DNA of 31,085 nt, taken from positions 1 to 31,085 of the forward strand of contig UQLN01000054.1 of assembly GCA_900541965.1 (NCBI GenBank), given 5' to 3'. The DNA comes from an uncultured Parabacteroides sp. Lineage in GTDB: Bacteria > Bacteroidota > Bacteroidia > Bacteroidales > Tannerellaceae. This document shows positions 1-8,202 of the stretch, one piece after another. The notes beneath the pieces are model-generated. The model was not told where the DNA came from. It did no database searches and saw only the letters and a program-made list of their open reading frames with translations. The stretch's first letter is position 1, and each line of letters begins with the position of its first letter. The position numbers were made by a program, and so were the translations under genes.

Positions 1-104
1 GAAATAGTGCTTGGAAATAGCTTCGGAGGCGTCCGAAGGTAGGAAATAGTGCTTGGGAATAGCTTCGGAGGCGTCCGAAGGCAAAAAATAGTATCTCGAA
101 ACAG
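1..104. repeat. 42-bp tandem repeat with internal hairpins
   Basis: Two near-identical 42-bp units start at 1 and 43, and a decayed third begins near 85. Each full unit carries a perfect 7-bp dyad, CTTCGGA/TCCGAAG, around a GGCG loop (21-38 and 63-80). No T-tract follows, so these are not typical intrinsic terminators. The period is a multiple of three and an open frame crosses the first unit only up to a TAG, so coding is unlikely. The repeat lies just upstream of the first operon and may continue to the left of the window. Confidence 0.8.
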
Positions 105-163
105 TTGTGAATGAAATATCAAGTAAATTCTAAAAAAGAGAGTGACAAATGGAAGGAAATAAG

Positions 164-1198
164 ATGAAAAGCGTAATCATAACAGAACCGGGAAAGGTGG
201 AAATCCGGGAAATCGGAATGCCCGTTATTACTCCTTACCAGGCTTTGGTCAAGACTGAAATGGTCGCCCTGTGTAACGCGACCGACAGCAAACTGATTGC
301 CGGACATTTCCCCGGGCAAGACCAGTATCCGATGGCTCTCGGACACGAAAATGTAGGTATAGTGGTCGAAACAGGAAGCAAAGTGAAGAACTTCCGTATA
401 GGCGACCGTGTAATAGGCGGCCTGAATGCCACATTTACTACTCCGGGCATCTATAGCGGATGGGGAGGTTTTAGCGAATATGTCGTGGTAAACGATTTTG
501 AAGTACTGAAAGAAGAAGGACTTGCCACGCCTGAACAGGGATGCTGGGACAGTTTCGAAATACAGAATGCCGTACCTGCCGATGTACAGCCGGAAGAAGC
601 GGTAATCGCCTGTACATGGCGCGAGATATTGGGAGCTTTCAAAGATTTCCGTCTGGCTCCGGGAAAGAAAGTGATGGTATTCGGTGCCGGACCGGTAGGG
701 CTGAGTTTTGTCAAACTCGGAAAACTGTTCGGGCTCGGACAAGTGGATATCGTAGACATGCTGCCGGAAAAACTGGAACTGGCACGCCGGATGGGAGCCG
801 ACAACGGCTATACCCCGGCTGAAGTCGGCACGCCTGAATTTATAGAAGCAGCCTCCCGTTCGTATGATACCGTTATCGATGCCGTCGGTTTGCCGTCGAT
901 CGTAAACTCCGCGCTTCCTTTGATTAAGATGGCTGGCGATATCTGCGTGTATGGAGTGATGACCAAACATCCGACACTCGACCTCGACCAGGCTCCTTAC
1001 AATTTCAACCTGTATATCCATCGCTGGCCTACCCGTTCCGAAGAGAAAGCCGCAATGGGACCGTTGGCTCAATGGATACGCGAAGGTAAACTTTCCGCAT
1101 CCGATTTTATTTCCCATCGTTTCAAAATAGACCAGATAGACGAGGCACTGGCTGCCGTTCGCCGCAATGAAGTAATAAAAACAGTATTGACATTTTAA
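164..1198 (+). CDS. Medium-chain (zinc-type) alcohol/polyol dehydrogenase
   Basis: Probable cytosolic NAD(P)-dependent oxidoreductase of the medium-chain dehydrogenase/reductase superfamily, 344 aa. Visible features are a GroES-like N-terminal domain with the catalytic-site Cys in LCNATD (about residue 37) and the GHE motif (about 61-62), then a Rossmann domain with GAGPVG and an acidic residue at the end of the second strand (VDIVDML), which favours NAD. The four clustered cysteines of the structural-zinc lobe of classical alcohol dehydrogenases are missing. The start at 164 is preferred because AGGAA lies just upstream; an in-frame ATG at 149 would add five residues. It is 13 bp upstream of the deoC-like gene and is probably cotranscribed with it, so it may reduce or oxidise an aldolase product or precursor. 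Family call is firm; substrate is unknown. Confidence 0.85.
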   Translation: MKSVIITEPGKVEIREIGMPVITPYQALVKTEMVALCNATDSKLIAGHFPGQDQYPMALGHENVGIVVETGSKVKNFRIGDRVIGGLNATFTTPGIYSGWGGFSEYVVVNDFEVLKEEGLATPEQGCWDSFEIQNAVPADVQPEEAVIACTWREILGAFKDFRLAPGKKVMVFGAGPVGLSFVKLGKLFGLGQVDIVDMLPEKLELARRMGADNGYTPAEVGTPEFIEAASRSYDTVIDAVGLPSIVNSALPLIKMAGDICVYGVMTKHPTLDLDQAPYNFNLYIHRWPTRSEEKAAMGPLAQWIREGKLSASDFISHRFKIDQIDEALAAVRRNEVIKTVLTF

Positions 1199-1211
1199 AT
1201 AGAATAATCTT

Positions 1212-1913
1212 ATGAACGAAATAATAGCAAACTTATCGGTAGAAGCATTGGCAGGAATGATAGACCATACGTTCCTGAAACCTTACGGTACAGAAGAAAA
1301 TATTGAAAAACTGTGTGCGGAAGCCCGCGAATACGGTTTTGCCATGGTGGCAATCAATCCGGCTGAAGTAACCACTTGCGTGGAATTGCTGAAAGGCTCG
1401 AAAGTACGTACCGGTGCGGCAATCGGTTTCCCGCTCGGACAAACCACCGTAGAGTGCAAAGCCTTTGAAACACGCGATGCCATTGCCAAAGGCGCTACGG
1501 AGATAGATACGGTTATCAACATCCGCGCTTTGCAGAAAGGCAAACTCGATATCGTAAAACAGGAGTTGGAAGACATGGTATCCATCTGCCGCCCGGCAGG
1601 CGTTATCTGCAAGGTGATTCTTGAAACCTGCTACCTGACGGATAAGGAAAAAGAAACCGTTTGCCTCATCGCCAAGGAAGCCGGCGTGGATTTCGTAAAG
1701 ACCTCGACCGGATTCGGTACGGCAGGTGCGACCGTTCACGATGTGGAACTGATGCGTCGTGTAGTCGGACCGGAAATAGGTGTGAAGGCAGCTGGAGGTA
1801 TCCGCGACCTGGATACGGCGCTTGCCATGATTAAAGCCGGGGCGACCCGTATCGGTACATCCAGCGGTATAGCCATTGTCGAAGCCTATAAGGCATTAAA
1901 GAATAAAGGATAA
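1212..1913 (+). CDS. deoC: Deoxyribose-phosphate aldolase (DeoC family)
   Basis: Class I aldolase of 233 aa, the usual DeoC length. DeoC reversibly cleaves 2-deoxyribose 5-phosphate to acetaldehyde and glyceraldehyde 3-phosphate in the cytosol. The Schiff-base lysine is in DFVKTSTGFG (about K163) and the second active-site lysine in GVKAAGGIR (about K192); the IDHTFLKP start, the CKVILE strand and the C-terminal RIGTSSG phosphate-binding segment are all present. It sits between a dehydrogenase gene and a cytochrome lipoprotein gene with gaps of 13 and 11 bp, so it is an operon member and not part of a nucleoside-salvage set. The usual reaction is possible, but the context allows a different 2-deoxy or other aldol substrate. 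Confidence 0.9.
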   Translation: MNEIIANLSVEALAGMIDHTFLKPYGTEENIEKLCAEAREYGFAMVAINPAEVTTCVELLKGSKVRTGAAIGFPLGQTTVECKAFETRDAIAKGATEIDTVINIRALQKGKLDIVKQELEDMVSICRPAGVICKVILETCYLTDKEKETVCLIAKEAGVDFVKTSTGFGTAGATVHDVELMRRVVGPEIGVKAAGGIRDLDTALAMIKAGATRIGTSSGIAIVEAYKALKNKG

Positions 1914-1924
1914 TTCCTTACCGT

Positions 1925-4408
1925 ATGAATGGATTATATAAAATAGGGGTCTGTCTCTTTATACTGCTCTTCGCATCCTGTGGAAGCAAGGAGGAGTATA
2001 AAGAGATGCGTCCTACCGATATACAAGGTTTTATTACCGGGATGCAGACACGCTTCGAGGCGGTTGCCAAAGCAAAGGCAACTCTGCCGGCTGATAGTGT
2101 GGAGCAATTGGTTCGGGAAACACATATCGCCCTTTACCGCGATTATCCCGTCTTCTACGACTGGTGGTTGCAGGATGGAAAAGAGGTGCAGTGGTTCGAC
2201 GGAAGCCTGAAAGAGCAGTTGGAAACCCGTCTCCGGCAGCTGAATGTATCCGTATCCGTAGATGGTACGCAGGAAAGCGAAGCAAAGGCGTTTGAAGCGT
2301 ATCTTTCGGCTTGCGAACAACGCCGTGCCGGAAGGCTGTCCGCCTTTGTGAAGAACAATCCGGAGGTTGTCTTTACAAAATTCCGTACCCTGCGTCCTTC
2401 TTTCTTTGCCTATACGGAAGGTTTGTCGGATGCCCGTGCCGAATGCAACTATTATGCAGGCGGTGAACTGGCTATGATAAAGATGGATGGAATCTGGGCG
2501 AAACAAACCACGCTGCTGGAAGATACGGCAGGCGTGTTTCGTGACCCGGATGTCCATTTCGACGGGAAACATGTCGTGTTTTCCTGGAAGAAATCGGCAA
2601 AAGAAGATGATTTTCACCTGTATGAAATGGAGTTCCCTTCACGTAAGGTGAAACAATTGACATCGGGGCTTGGGTTTGCCGATATCGAAGCCATCTATCT
2701 GCCGGATGATAATATATTGTTCAACTCAACCCGCTGCGGCTCTTCCGTAGACTGCTGGACGGTGGAAGTGAGCAACCTGTATCTTTGCGACCGCGAAGGA
2801 CGCTATATGCGTCAGGTCGGTTTCGACCAGGTGCATACGTCCAATCCGACCCTTCTGGATGACGGGCGTGTCGTATATACCCGCTGGGAATACAACGACC
2901 GCGGACAGGTCTTTATGCAACCGCTTTTACAGATGAACCCCGATGGAACCGGGCAGGCGGAGTATTACGGAGGAAACAGCTTCTTCCCGACTACCCTGAC
3001 GCATACGGCACAGATACCGGGAACCCGCAAGGTGATGGCTACCATTCTGGGGCATCATACACCGCAGCATGGTAAACTGTGTATCATCGACCCCGAAGCG
3101 GGACGCGATGAAAACGAAGGTGTTATGCTTGTTGCGCCTGTCAGTAAACCGGAAGCGGTTCAGGTGGATACCTACGGCCAGTTTACCGACCAGTTCCAGC
3201 ATCCTTATCCGTTGAATGAAAATGAATTCCTCGTATCCTATACGCCGCTGGGTTATCATGTGGGACATCCGATGATGTTCGGCATTTACTGGATGACTCC
3301 TTCCGGCGAACGCGAGTTGTTGGTATCCGATCCGGATATATCCTGTAACCAGCCACGGTTGCTGGCTCCGCGGAAACGTCCGTTCAAACGGGTGAATACC
3401 GTGGATTATACAAAGGATGAAGGCGTTTATTATATGCAGAATGTGTATGAAGGAAACGGCTTGAAAGGTGTTCCCGAAGGAACCATTAAGAAACTGCGTA
3501 TTGTGGAACCTGTGTTCCGTGTGGCGAGTATCGGTGCGGCATTCGGATTCGATAAAGGCGGGGGCGGCCATGCCTTCAGCCCGGTGGGAGTAGGTAATGC
3601 CTCCTGGGACGTGAAACGTGTACTGGGAACGGTGGACGTACAACCGGATGGCTCTGCTTTTTTCCGTGTACCTTCCCGGACACCGCTTTATTTCCAGGCA
3701 TTGGATGAGAACGACCGGGTGGTGCAGACAATGCGTAGCTGGTCGACCCTCCAGCCGGGAGAAACACAGAGTTGCGTAGGTTGCCATGAACATAAAAACA
3801 CGGTTCCGGTAGCTTCCCATCCCGTTTCCATGGCTATGGACAAAAAGATACAGCAGATAGAGCCGGAAGGTATCGGCGACCGTAATTTCAGCTATATAAA
3901 GGAAGTCCAGCCGATATGGGATGCCCATTGCATCGCTTGCCATGATGGGGTGAAGAGCCGGTTGAACTTGAAAGGGGATTTGATGGTTGTAGACGAACAG
4001 ACGAAACGTAAATTCTCTCCTTCGTACCTTCAACTGACGCATGCCCGGCATATGACGCGGGACAACGATTCCTGGCAAGGGGATGCGCATCATCCGGAAG
4101 TAAACTGGATTAGCAACCTTTCCGAACCGACTTTATTGGCTCCTTATTTCGCAGGCTCGAATACAAGTAATTTGATTAAGCGTCTGGAACAGGGACATGG
4201 CGGTTGCAAGCTGACAAAAGACGAGATAGCTACCGTGGCTCTATGGCTCGACCTCTGCGTGCCTTTCATCGGCGATTACCGTGAAGCGAACGCATGGACG
4301 GAGGAAGAACACGATTATTATACCTATTACGAAAAGAAACGGGAAGAAGCGAGAGCGGCTGAAAAGGAAAATATCCGCCAGTATCTCCAATCCCTAAAAA
4401 AGAAATAA
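1925..4408 (+). CDS. HzsA-like c-type cytochrome lipoprotein
   Basis: Large exported lipoprotein (827 aa). The N-terminal hydrophobic segment ends in a lipobox, LFASC, so it is probably anchored on the periplasmic or outer-membrane side. The long middle part has beta-propeller-like strands with repeated WD/YxxxD patterns. Two haem-binding CXXCH motifs follow, CVGCH (about 617-621) and CIACH (about 669-673). The arrangement resembles proteins annotated as related to the hydrazine synthase alpha-subunit middle domain, common in Bacteroidetes and Planctomycetes without any link to anammox. The C-terminus is highly charged (lysine- and glutamate-rich). The partner is probably the next gene product, also a haem lipoprotein. 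Hydrazine synthesis is not implied; an electron-transfer or oxidoreductase role on a glycan-derived substrate is inference. Confidence 0.75.
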   Translation: MNGLYKIGVCLFILLFASCGSKEEYKEMRPTDIQGFITGMQTRFEAVAKAKATLPADSVEQLVRETHIALYRDYPVFYDWWLQDGKEVQWFDGSLKEQLETRLRQLNVSVSVDGTQESEAKAFEAYLSACEQRRAGRLSAFVKNNPEVVFTKFRTLRPSFFAYTEGLSDARAECNYYAGGELAMIKMDGIWAKQTTLLEDTAGVFRDPDVHFDGKHVVFSWKKSAKEDDFHLYEMEFPSRKVKQLTSGLGFADIEAIYLPDDNILFNSTRCGSSVDCWTVEVSNLYLCDREGRYMRQVGFDQVHTSNPTLLDDGRVVYTRWEYNDRGQVFMQPLLQMNPDGTGQAEYYGGNSFFPTTLTHTAQIPGTRKVMATILGHHTPQHGKLCIIDPEAGRDENEGVMLVAPVSKPEAVQVDTYGQFTDQFQHPYPLNENEFLVSYTPLGYHVGHPMMFGIYWMTPSGERELLVSDPDISCNQPRLLAPRKRPFKRVNTVDYTKDEGVYYMQNVYEGNGLKGVPEGTIKKLRIVEPVFRVASIGAAFGFDKGGGGHAFSPVGVGNASWDVKRVLGTVDVQPDGSAFFRVPSRTPLYFQALDENDRVVQTMRSWSTLQPGETQSCVGCHEHKNTVPVASHPVSMAMDKKIQQIEPEGIGDRNFSYIKEVQPIWDAHCIACHDGVKSRLNLKGDLMVVDEQTKRKFSPSYLQLTHARHMTRDNDSWQGDAHHPEVNWISNLSEPTLLAPYFAGSNTSNLIKRLEQGHGGCKLTKDEIATVALWLDLCVPFIGDYREANAWTEEEHDYYTYYEKKREEARAAEKENIRQYLQSLKKK

Positions 4409-4417
4409 TAGCAACGC

Positions 4418-6217
4418 ATGAAAATGAACCGGATTTTAATATCCTATATGATATGCATGCTCCTGGCGGGCTGTAGCAATGGTAATAAGCAATTGTTTTC
4501 CCCCGACAGGATATGGTGCGACGACAGTGGATGGCTGCTGGTAGCCAACCGGGACGGAAAGGAACTCCTGCAATTGGATAAGGACTTGGCTCCCACTTCA
4601 GTGAAAGCCGTTCTTCCAGCAGCCGCGAATGCGCTGGCGCAGACACCGGACCATCGTCTGTGGGTGGTCTGCGACGGTAGCAACGGCATATTGTGCGAAC
4701 TGGACCCGGAGAACCTGTCTGTTGCATCGCAGACGAAGCTTGGGCATACCCCTTCTGCTATTGCGTATAATAAACAGACAAAGAGTTTGTGGATTACGCA
4801 ACGGTACAACAACGAACTCTGGGAAGTGAATCCTGAAACTAAAGAGGTGTTACATAAGGTTGCAATAGGGCGCGAGCCGGTGGATGTTCTTTCATTTGCC
4901 GGCGATAGCCTGTTGCTGGTAGCCAACAACCTGCCTGAAATGTCTGCAACCGATTATCCGGTCGCTTGCCAGTTGGATATTGTAGATGTCGACCGGAAAG
5001 CGGTGGTAAAACGTCTGCTTTTGCCGAACGGTTCCACGGATGTGAAAGCGATGGCTACCGACCATGGGCGTAACTATGCTTATGTAGTGCATCTTTTAGC
5101 ACGTTATCAGTTGCCCACCAATCAGGTGGACCGTGGATGGATGAGCACGAACGCCCTTTCCATTATCAATCTGAATACAAGGGAAATTGAAAATACCGTG
5201 TTATTGGATACTCCGCAGAAAGGAGCAGCCAATCCTTGGAACATAGCTGTTTCACCGGATGATGACCGTATCTGGGTGGCCATAGCAGGAACCCACGAAC
5301 TGGCTTGTATCGACAGGAACCAATTGCACGACCGTCTGGCGCGTGTAAAGGCTGGCGAGAAATTGACCCCGTCCTCCAAAGGATGGGAATATATCTCCGA
5401 TGATGCCGGTTTCTTATATGGTATCCGGGAGTTTTACCCGACAAACGGTAAAGGCCCCCGTGCCTTATGTGTTACTCCGCAGGGTGTTTATACGGCAAAT
5501 TATTATACAGGTAATTTGGTAAAGCTGGATGAACAGGGCAATATGCTGGCGGATGTATCTGCCGGAACGCCTCTCAATTCCACGCAGACAGGCAAAGGCG
5601 ATATGTATTTTCATGATGCGACCCTCGGCTTCCAGCAATGGCAGAGCTGTGCCAGTTGCCATCCGAACGATGCACGCATGGATGGATTGAACTGGGACTT
5701 GCTGAATGATGGAATGGGAAATCCGAAGAATACAAAAACACTGCTGCTTTCCCACCAGACACCGCCTTGCATGATAAGCGGCATTCGTAAGAATGCTGAG
5801 GTTGCTGTCCGTTCCGGTATCAAATATATCCTGTTTGGCGATTGGGACGACAGTGTGGCATCGGCAATGGATGCATATCTGAAATCACTTTCTCCGCTCC
5901 CCAGCCCGCATTTGGTGGACGGCAAGTTGTCCGAACCGGCACAGCGGGGAAAAGCGGCATTCGACAAACATTGTGCTTCCTGCCATTCCGGTGCGTATTA
6001 TACGGATGGCAAACAGTACAACGTGAACTGGGCGGATGGACCCGATGAAGGCGTGAAAATGGATGTCCCGGCATTGAATGAGATATGGCGTACGGCTCCT
6101 TATTTGTATGACGGACGCAGTTACACCATGAAAGAGATGCTCCGTATCCACGGTCCGAAAGAACAGTTGTCCGATAGCGAATTGGATGACCTGGCTGAAT
6201 ATGTAATGTCACTTTAA
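4418..6217 (+). CDS. YVTN-type propeller / di-haem cytochrome c lipoprotein
   Basis: A 599-aa exported protein with a lipobox, MLLAGC, close to the N-terminus. Residues about 30-400 show repeated beta-propeller blades of YVTN/NHL type (LWITQRYNNELWEVNP, IWVAIAGTHELACID). The C-terminal part carries two CXXCH motifs, CASCH at about 411-415 and about 519-523, spaced as in di-haem cytochrome c peroxidase (MauG-like) proteins. An ATG two codons in (4424) is an alternative start. It follows the HzsA-like gene after 9 bp, so the two haem proteins are very likely co-expressed and may form a periplasmic redox pair. Peroxidase or MauG-like oxidation is a family-level possibility; nothing here identifies the substrate. 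Confidence 0.75.
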   Translation: MKMNRILISYMICMLLAGCSNGNKQLFSPDRIWCDDSGWLLVANRDGKELLQLDKDLAPTSVKAVLPAAANALAQTPDHRLWVVCDGSNGILCELDPENLSVASQTKLGHTPSAIAYNKQTKSLWITQRYNNELWEVNPETKEVLHKVAIGREPVDVLSFAGDSLLLVANNLPEMSATDYPVACQLDIVDVDRKAVVKRLLLPNGSTDVKAMATDHGRNYAYVVHLLARYQLPTNQVDRGWMSTNALSIINLNTREIENTVLLDTPQKGAANPWNIAVSPDDDRIWVAIAGTHELACIDRNQLHDRLARVKAGEKLTPSSKGWEYISDDAGFLYGIREFYPTNGKGPRALCVTPQGVYTANYYTGNLVKLDEQGNMLADVSAGTPLNSTQTGKGDMYFHDATLGFQQWQSCASCHPNDARMDGLNWDLLNDGMGNPKNTKTLLLSHQTPPCMISGIRKNAEVAVRSGIKYILFGDWDDSVASAMDAYLKSLSPLPSPHLVDGKLSEPAQRGKAAFDKHCASCHSGAYYTDGKQYNVNWADGPDEGVKMDVPALNEIWRTAPYLYDGRSYTMKEMLRIHGPKEQLSDSELDDLAEYVMSL

Positions 6218-6224
6218 ACTTGAA

Positions 6225-7115
6225 ATGAGCATGAAACGTTTGATAAGCCTTGCTTTTTTCTGCTTGCTGTCCGTACTTTCCGGCAAAGCGCAATATGCCT
6301 CTTTTGCCGGGGCGGATTATTCGCAGGGAATAGTCTTTATCATGAAGAATAATCAAATCGTCTGGCAACATAAAGCACCCGAGTCGAACGACCTTTGGGT
6401 GCTTCCGGGTGGAAATGTACTGTTCACAACAGGCAAAGGTGTGCTGGAAGTGAATCCGCAGACCGGGGATACCTTGTTTTGCTATACATCCGGAAGTCCT
6501 GTTTTCGCCTGCCAGCGTTTGAAAAACGGAAATACGTTTGTCGGAGAATGTAATGCCGGGCGCCTGTTGGAAATATCGCCCGAAGGAAAGATTGTGAAAG
6601 AAGTCTGCATCCTTCCCGAAGGTGTTACCGACGGAACATTCGCTTTTATGCGTAATGCCCGCAGGCTGGACAACGGCAATTATCTGGTTGCCCACTATGG
6701 CGGCGAAACGGTGAAAGAATATAATTCCAAAGGCAAGGTTGTCTGGGAAGTGAAAGTGTCCGGAGGCCCCCATTCCGTTATCCGTCTTCCGAATGGCCAT
6801 ACTTTGGTTGCCGTTGCCGATAAAACACAGAACCCACGTATCGTGGAACTGGATAAAAAAGGAAATACAGTTTGGGAGTTATCCAATAAAGATATCCCCG
6901 GCGAGCCGTTGAAGTTCCTTGGAGGTATGCACTATTTCCCGGATGGGCGTTTGCTTTTCACCAATTGGGTGGGGCATGTCAATCCTGAAAAAAGAAGCCA
7001 TATGTTTTTGGTGGATAAAGAAAAAAATATACTTTTCACGCTGAAAAACCATGAAGGGCTCCAGACCATGTCTTCGGTTTTCAGTATGGAAGTTCAGGGT
7101 AAATCCTGGCATTAA
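6225..7115 (+). CDS. Secreted PQQ-like beta-propeller protein
   Basis: A 296-aa protein with a classical signal peptide (cleavage probably after SGKAQ, about residue 24). The mature part consists of repeated propeller blades with the signature of PQQ-binding-like or arylsulfotransferase-like propellers (LWVLPGGNVLFTTGKGVLEV, HSVIRLPNGHTLVAVAD, GGMHYFPDGRLLFTNW). A second ATG at 6231 is an alternative start. No haem motif is present. It follows the di-haem cytochrome gene after 7 bp, so it is the third periplasmic propeller protein in a row and may act as a substrate-binding or catalytic partner of the cytochromes. Function unknown. Confidence 0.65.
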   Translation: MSMKRLISLAFFCLLSVLSGKAQYASFAGADYSQGIVFIMKNNQIVWQHKAPESNDLWVLPGGNVLFTTGKGVLEVNPQTGDTLFCYTSGSPVFACQRLKNGNTFVGECNAGRLLEISPEGKIVKEVCILPEGVTDGTFAFMRNARRLDNGNYLVAHYGGETVKEYNSKGKVVWEVKVSGGPHSVIRLPNGHTLVAVADKTQNPRIVELDKKGNTVWELSNKDIPGEPLKFLGGMHYFPDGRLLFTNWVGHVNPEKRSHMFLVDKEKNILFTLKNHEGLQTMSSVFSMEVQGKSWH

Positions 7116-7136
7116 TGAAACTTGTAAATCAATTCA

Positions 7137-8150
7137 ATGAATAATATGAAAAACCTGTTGATAACCTTATTTGTATCGGCTACCTCAGTAGCCTGCCATG
7201 CCGTCTTGCCGGAAAGTAAACCGGATGAATGTGCAGCAAAAAAGACTTATAAGAATCCGGTGGTGAATTACAGTTTGCCCGACCCTTCCGTTATAAAAGC
7301 AAAAGACGGCTATTTTTATCTGTATGCAACGGAAGATATACGCAACCTCCCTATCCACCGTTCCAAGAATTTAGTGGATTGGGAAGAAGTGGGGACTGCT
7401 TTTACCAATGAAACCCGTCCTACCTTTGAACCGAAAGGCGGATTATGGGCGCCCGATATTAATTATATCGACGGTCAGTATGTGCTTTATTATTCCATGT
7501 CCGTATGGGGTGGCGAATGGACTTGCGGTATCGGTGTCGCTACTTCTGATAAACCGGAAGGGCCTTTTACCGACCGTGGGATGATGTTCCGGAGCAATTC
7601 TATCGGTGTGCAGAATTCCATCGACCAGTACTATATAGAAGATAAAGGCAAGAAATATTTCTTTTGGGGAAGTTTCCGGGGTATCTATGGCATCGAGTTG
7701 GCGGATGATGGCCTCTCCATTAAAGAGGGAGCAGAGAAAAAGCAGGTGGCCGGTACTGCCTATGAAGGAACATATATCCATAAAAAGGGTAAGTATTATT
7801 ATCTGTTTGCATCGATCGGTTCCTGCTGCGCAGGATTGAAAAGTACTTATACCACGGTAGTCGGCCGGTCGGAAAACCTGTTTGGCCCGTATGTGGATAA
7901 ACAGGGACGTCCGATGCTCGAGAATCATCATGAAGTGTTAATCCGTAAGAACGATGCTTTTGTAGGAACCGGACATAATTCGGAAATCGTAAAAGATAAA
8001 AAAGGAAACGATTGGATGTTCTACCATGCTGTAAGTACGGCTAATCCTACCGGACGCGTCCTGATGCTCGACCAAATCCATTGGAAAAACGGCTGGCCTG
8101 AAGTAAAAGGCTCGACTCCTTCGCTGGAGGCGGATGCTCCGGTCTTTTAA
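7137..8150 (+). CDS. Glycoside hydrolase family 43 lipoprotein (arabinanase-like)
   Basis: A 337-aa exported enzyme with a five-bladed GH43 domain. The three carboxylates are visible: general base in SLPDPS (about D49), pKa-modulating Asp in SIDQYY (about D163) and general acid in AYEGTY (about E210). The segment SCCAGLKSTYTTVVGRS and GHNSEIV resemble alpha-L-arabinan-acting GH43 enzymes, so arabinose- or xylose-containing substrates are the best guess. The N-terminus ends in a loose lipobox (SVAC, about residue 20), fitting a cell-surface or periplasmic lipoprotein. It follows the propeller gene after 21 bp. Family is firm; linkage specificity is not readable. Confidence 0.85.
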   Translation: MNNMKNLLITLFVSATSVACHAVLPESKPDECAAKKTYKNPVVNYSLPDPSVIKAKDGYFYLYATEDIRNLPIHRSKNLVDWEEVGTAFTNETRPTFEPKGGLWAPDINYIDGQYVLYYSMSVWGGEWTCGIGVATSDKPEGPFTDRGMMFRSNSIGVQNSIDQYYIEDKGKKYFFWGSFRGIYGIELADDGLSIKEGAEKKQVAGTAYEGTYIHKKGKYYYLFASIGSCCAGLKSTYTTVVGRSENLFGPYVDKQGRPMLENHHEVLIRKNDAFVGTGHNSEIVKDKKGNDWMFYHAVSTANPTGRVLMLDQIHWKNGWPEVKGSTPSLEADAPVF

Positions 8151-8202
8151 TAATTGACAACTGGCAACTAAATAAATATTGTAAACTTAAAAGTAATGTA
8201 AC

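Noticed and set aside
1925..4408. Hydrazine synthesis (anammox) function
   Set aside because: Only the middle-domain resemblance and haem motifs are seen; the partner subunits are absent and the family is widespread in non-anammox bacteria.
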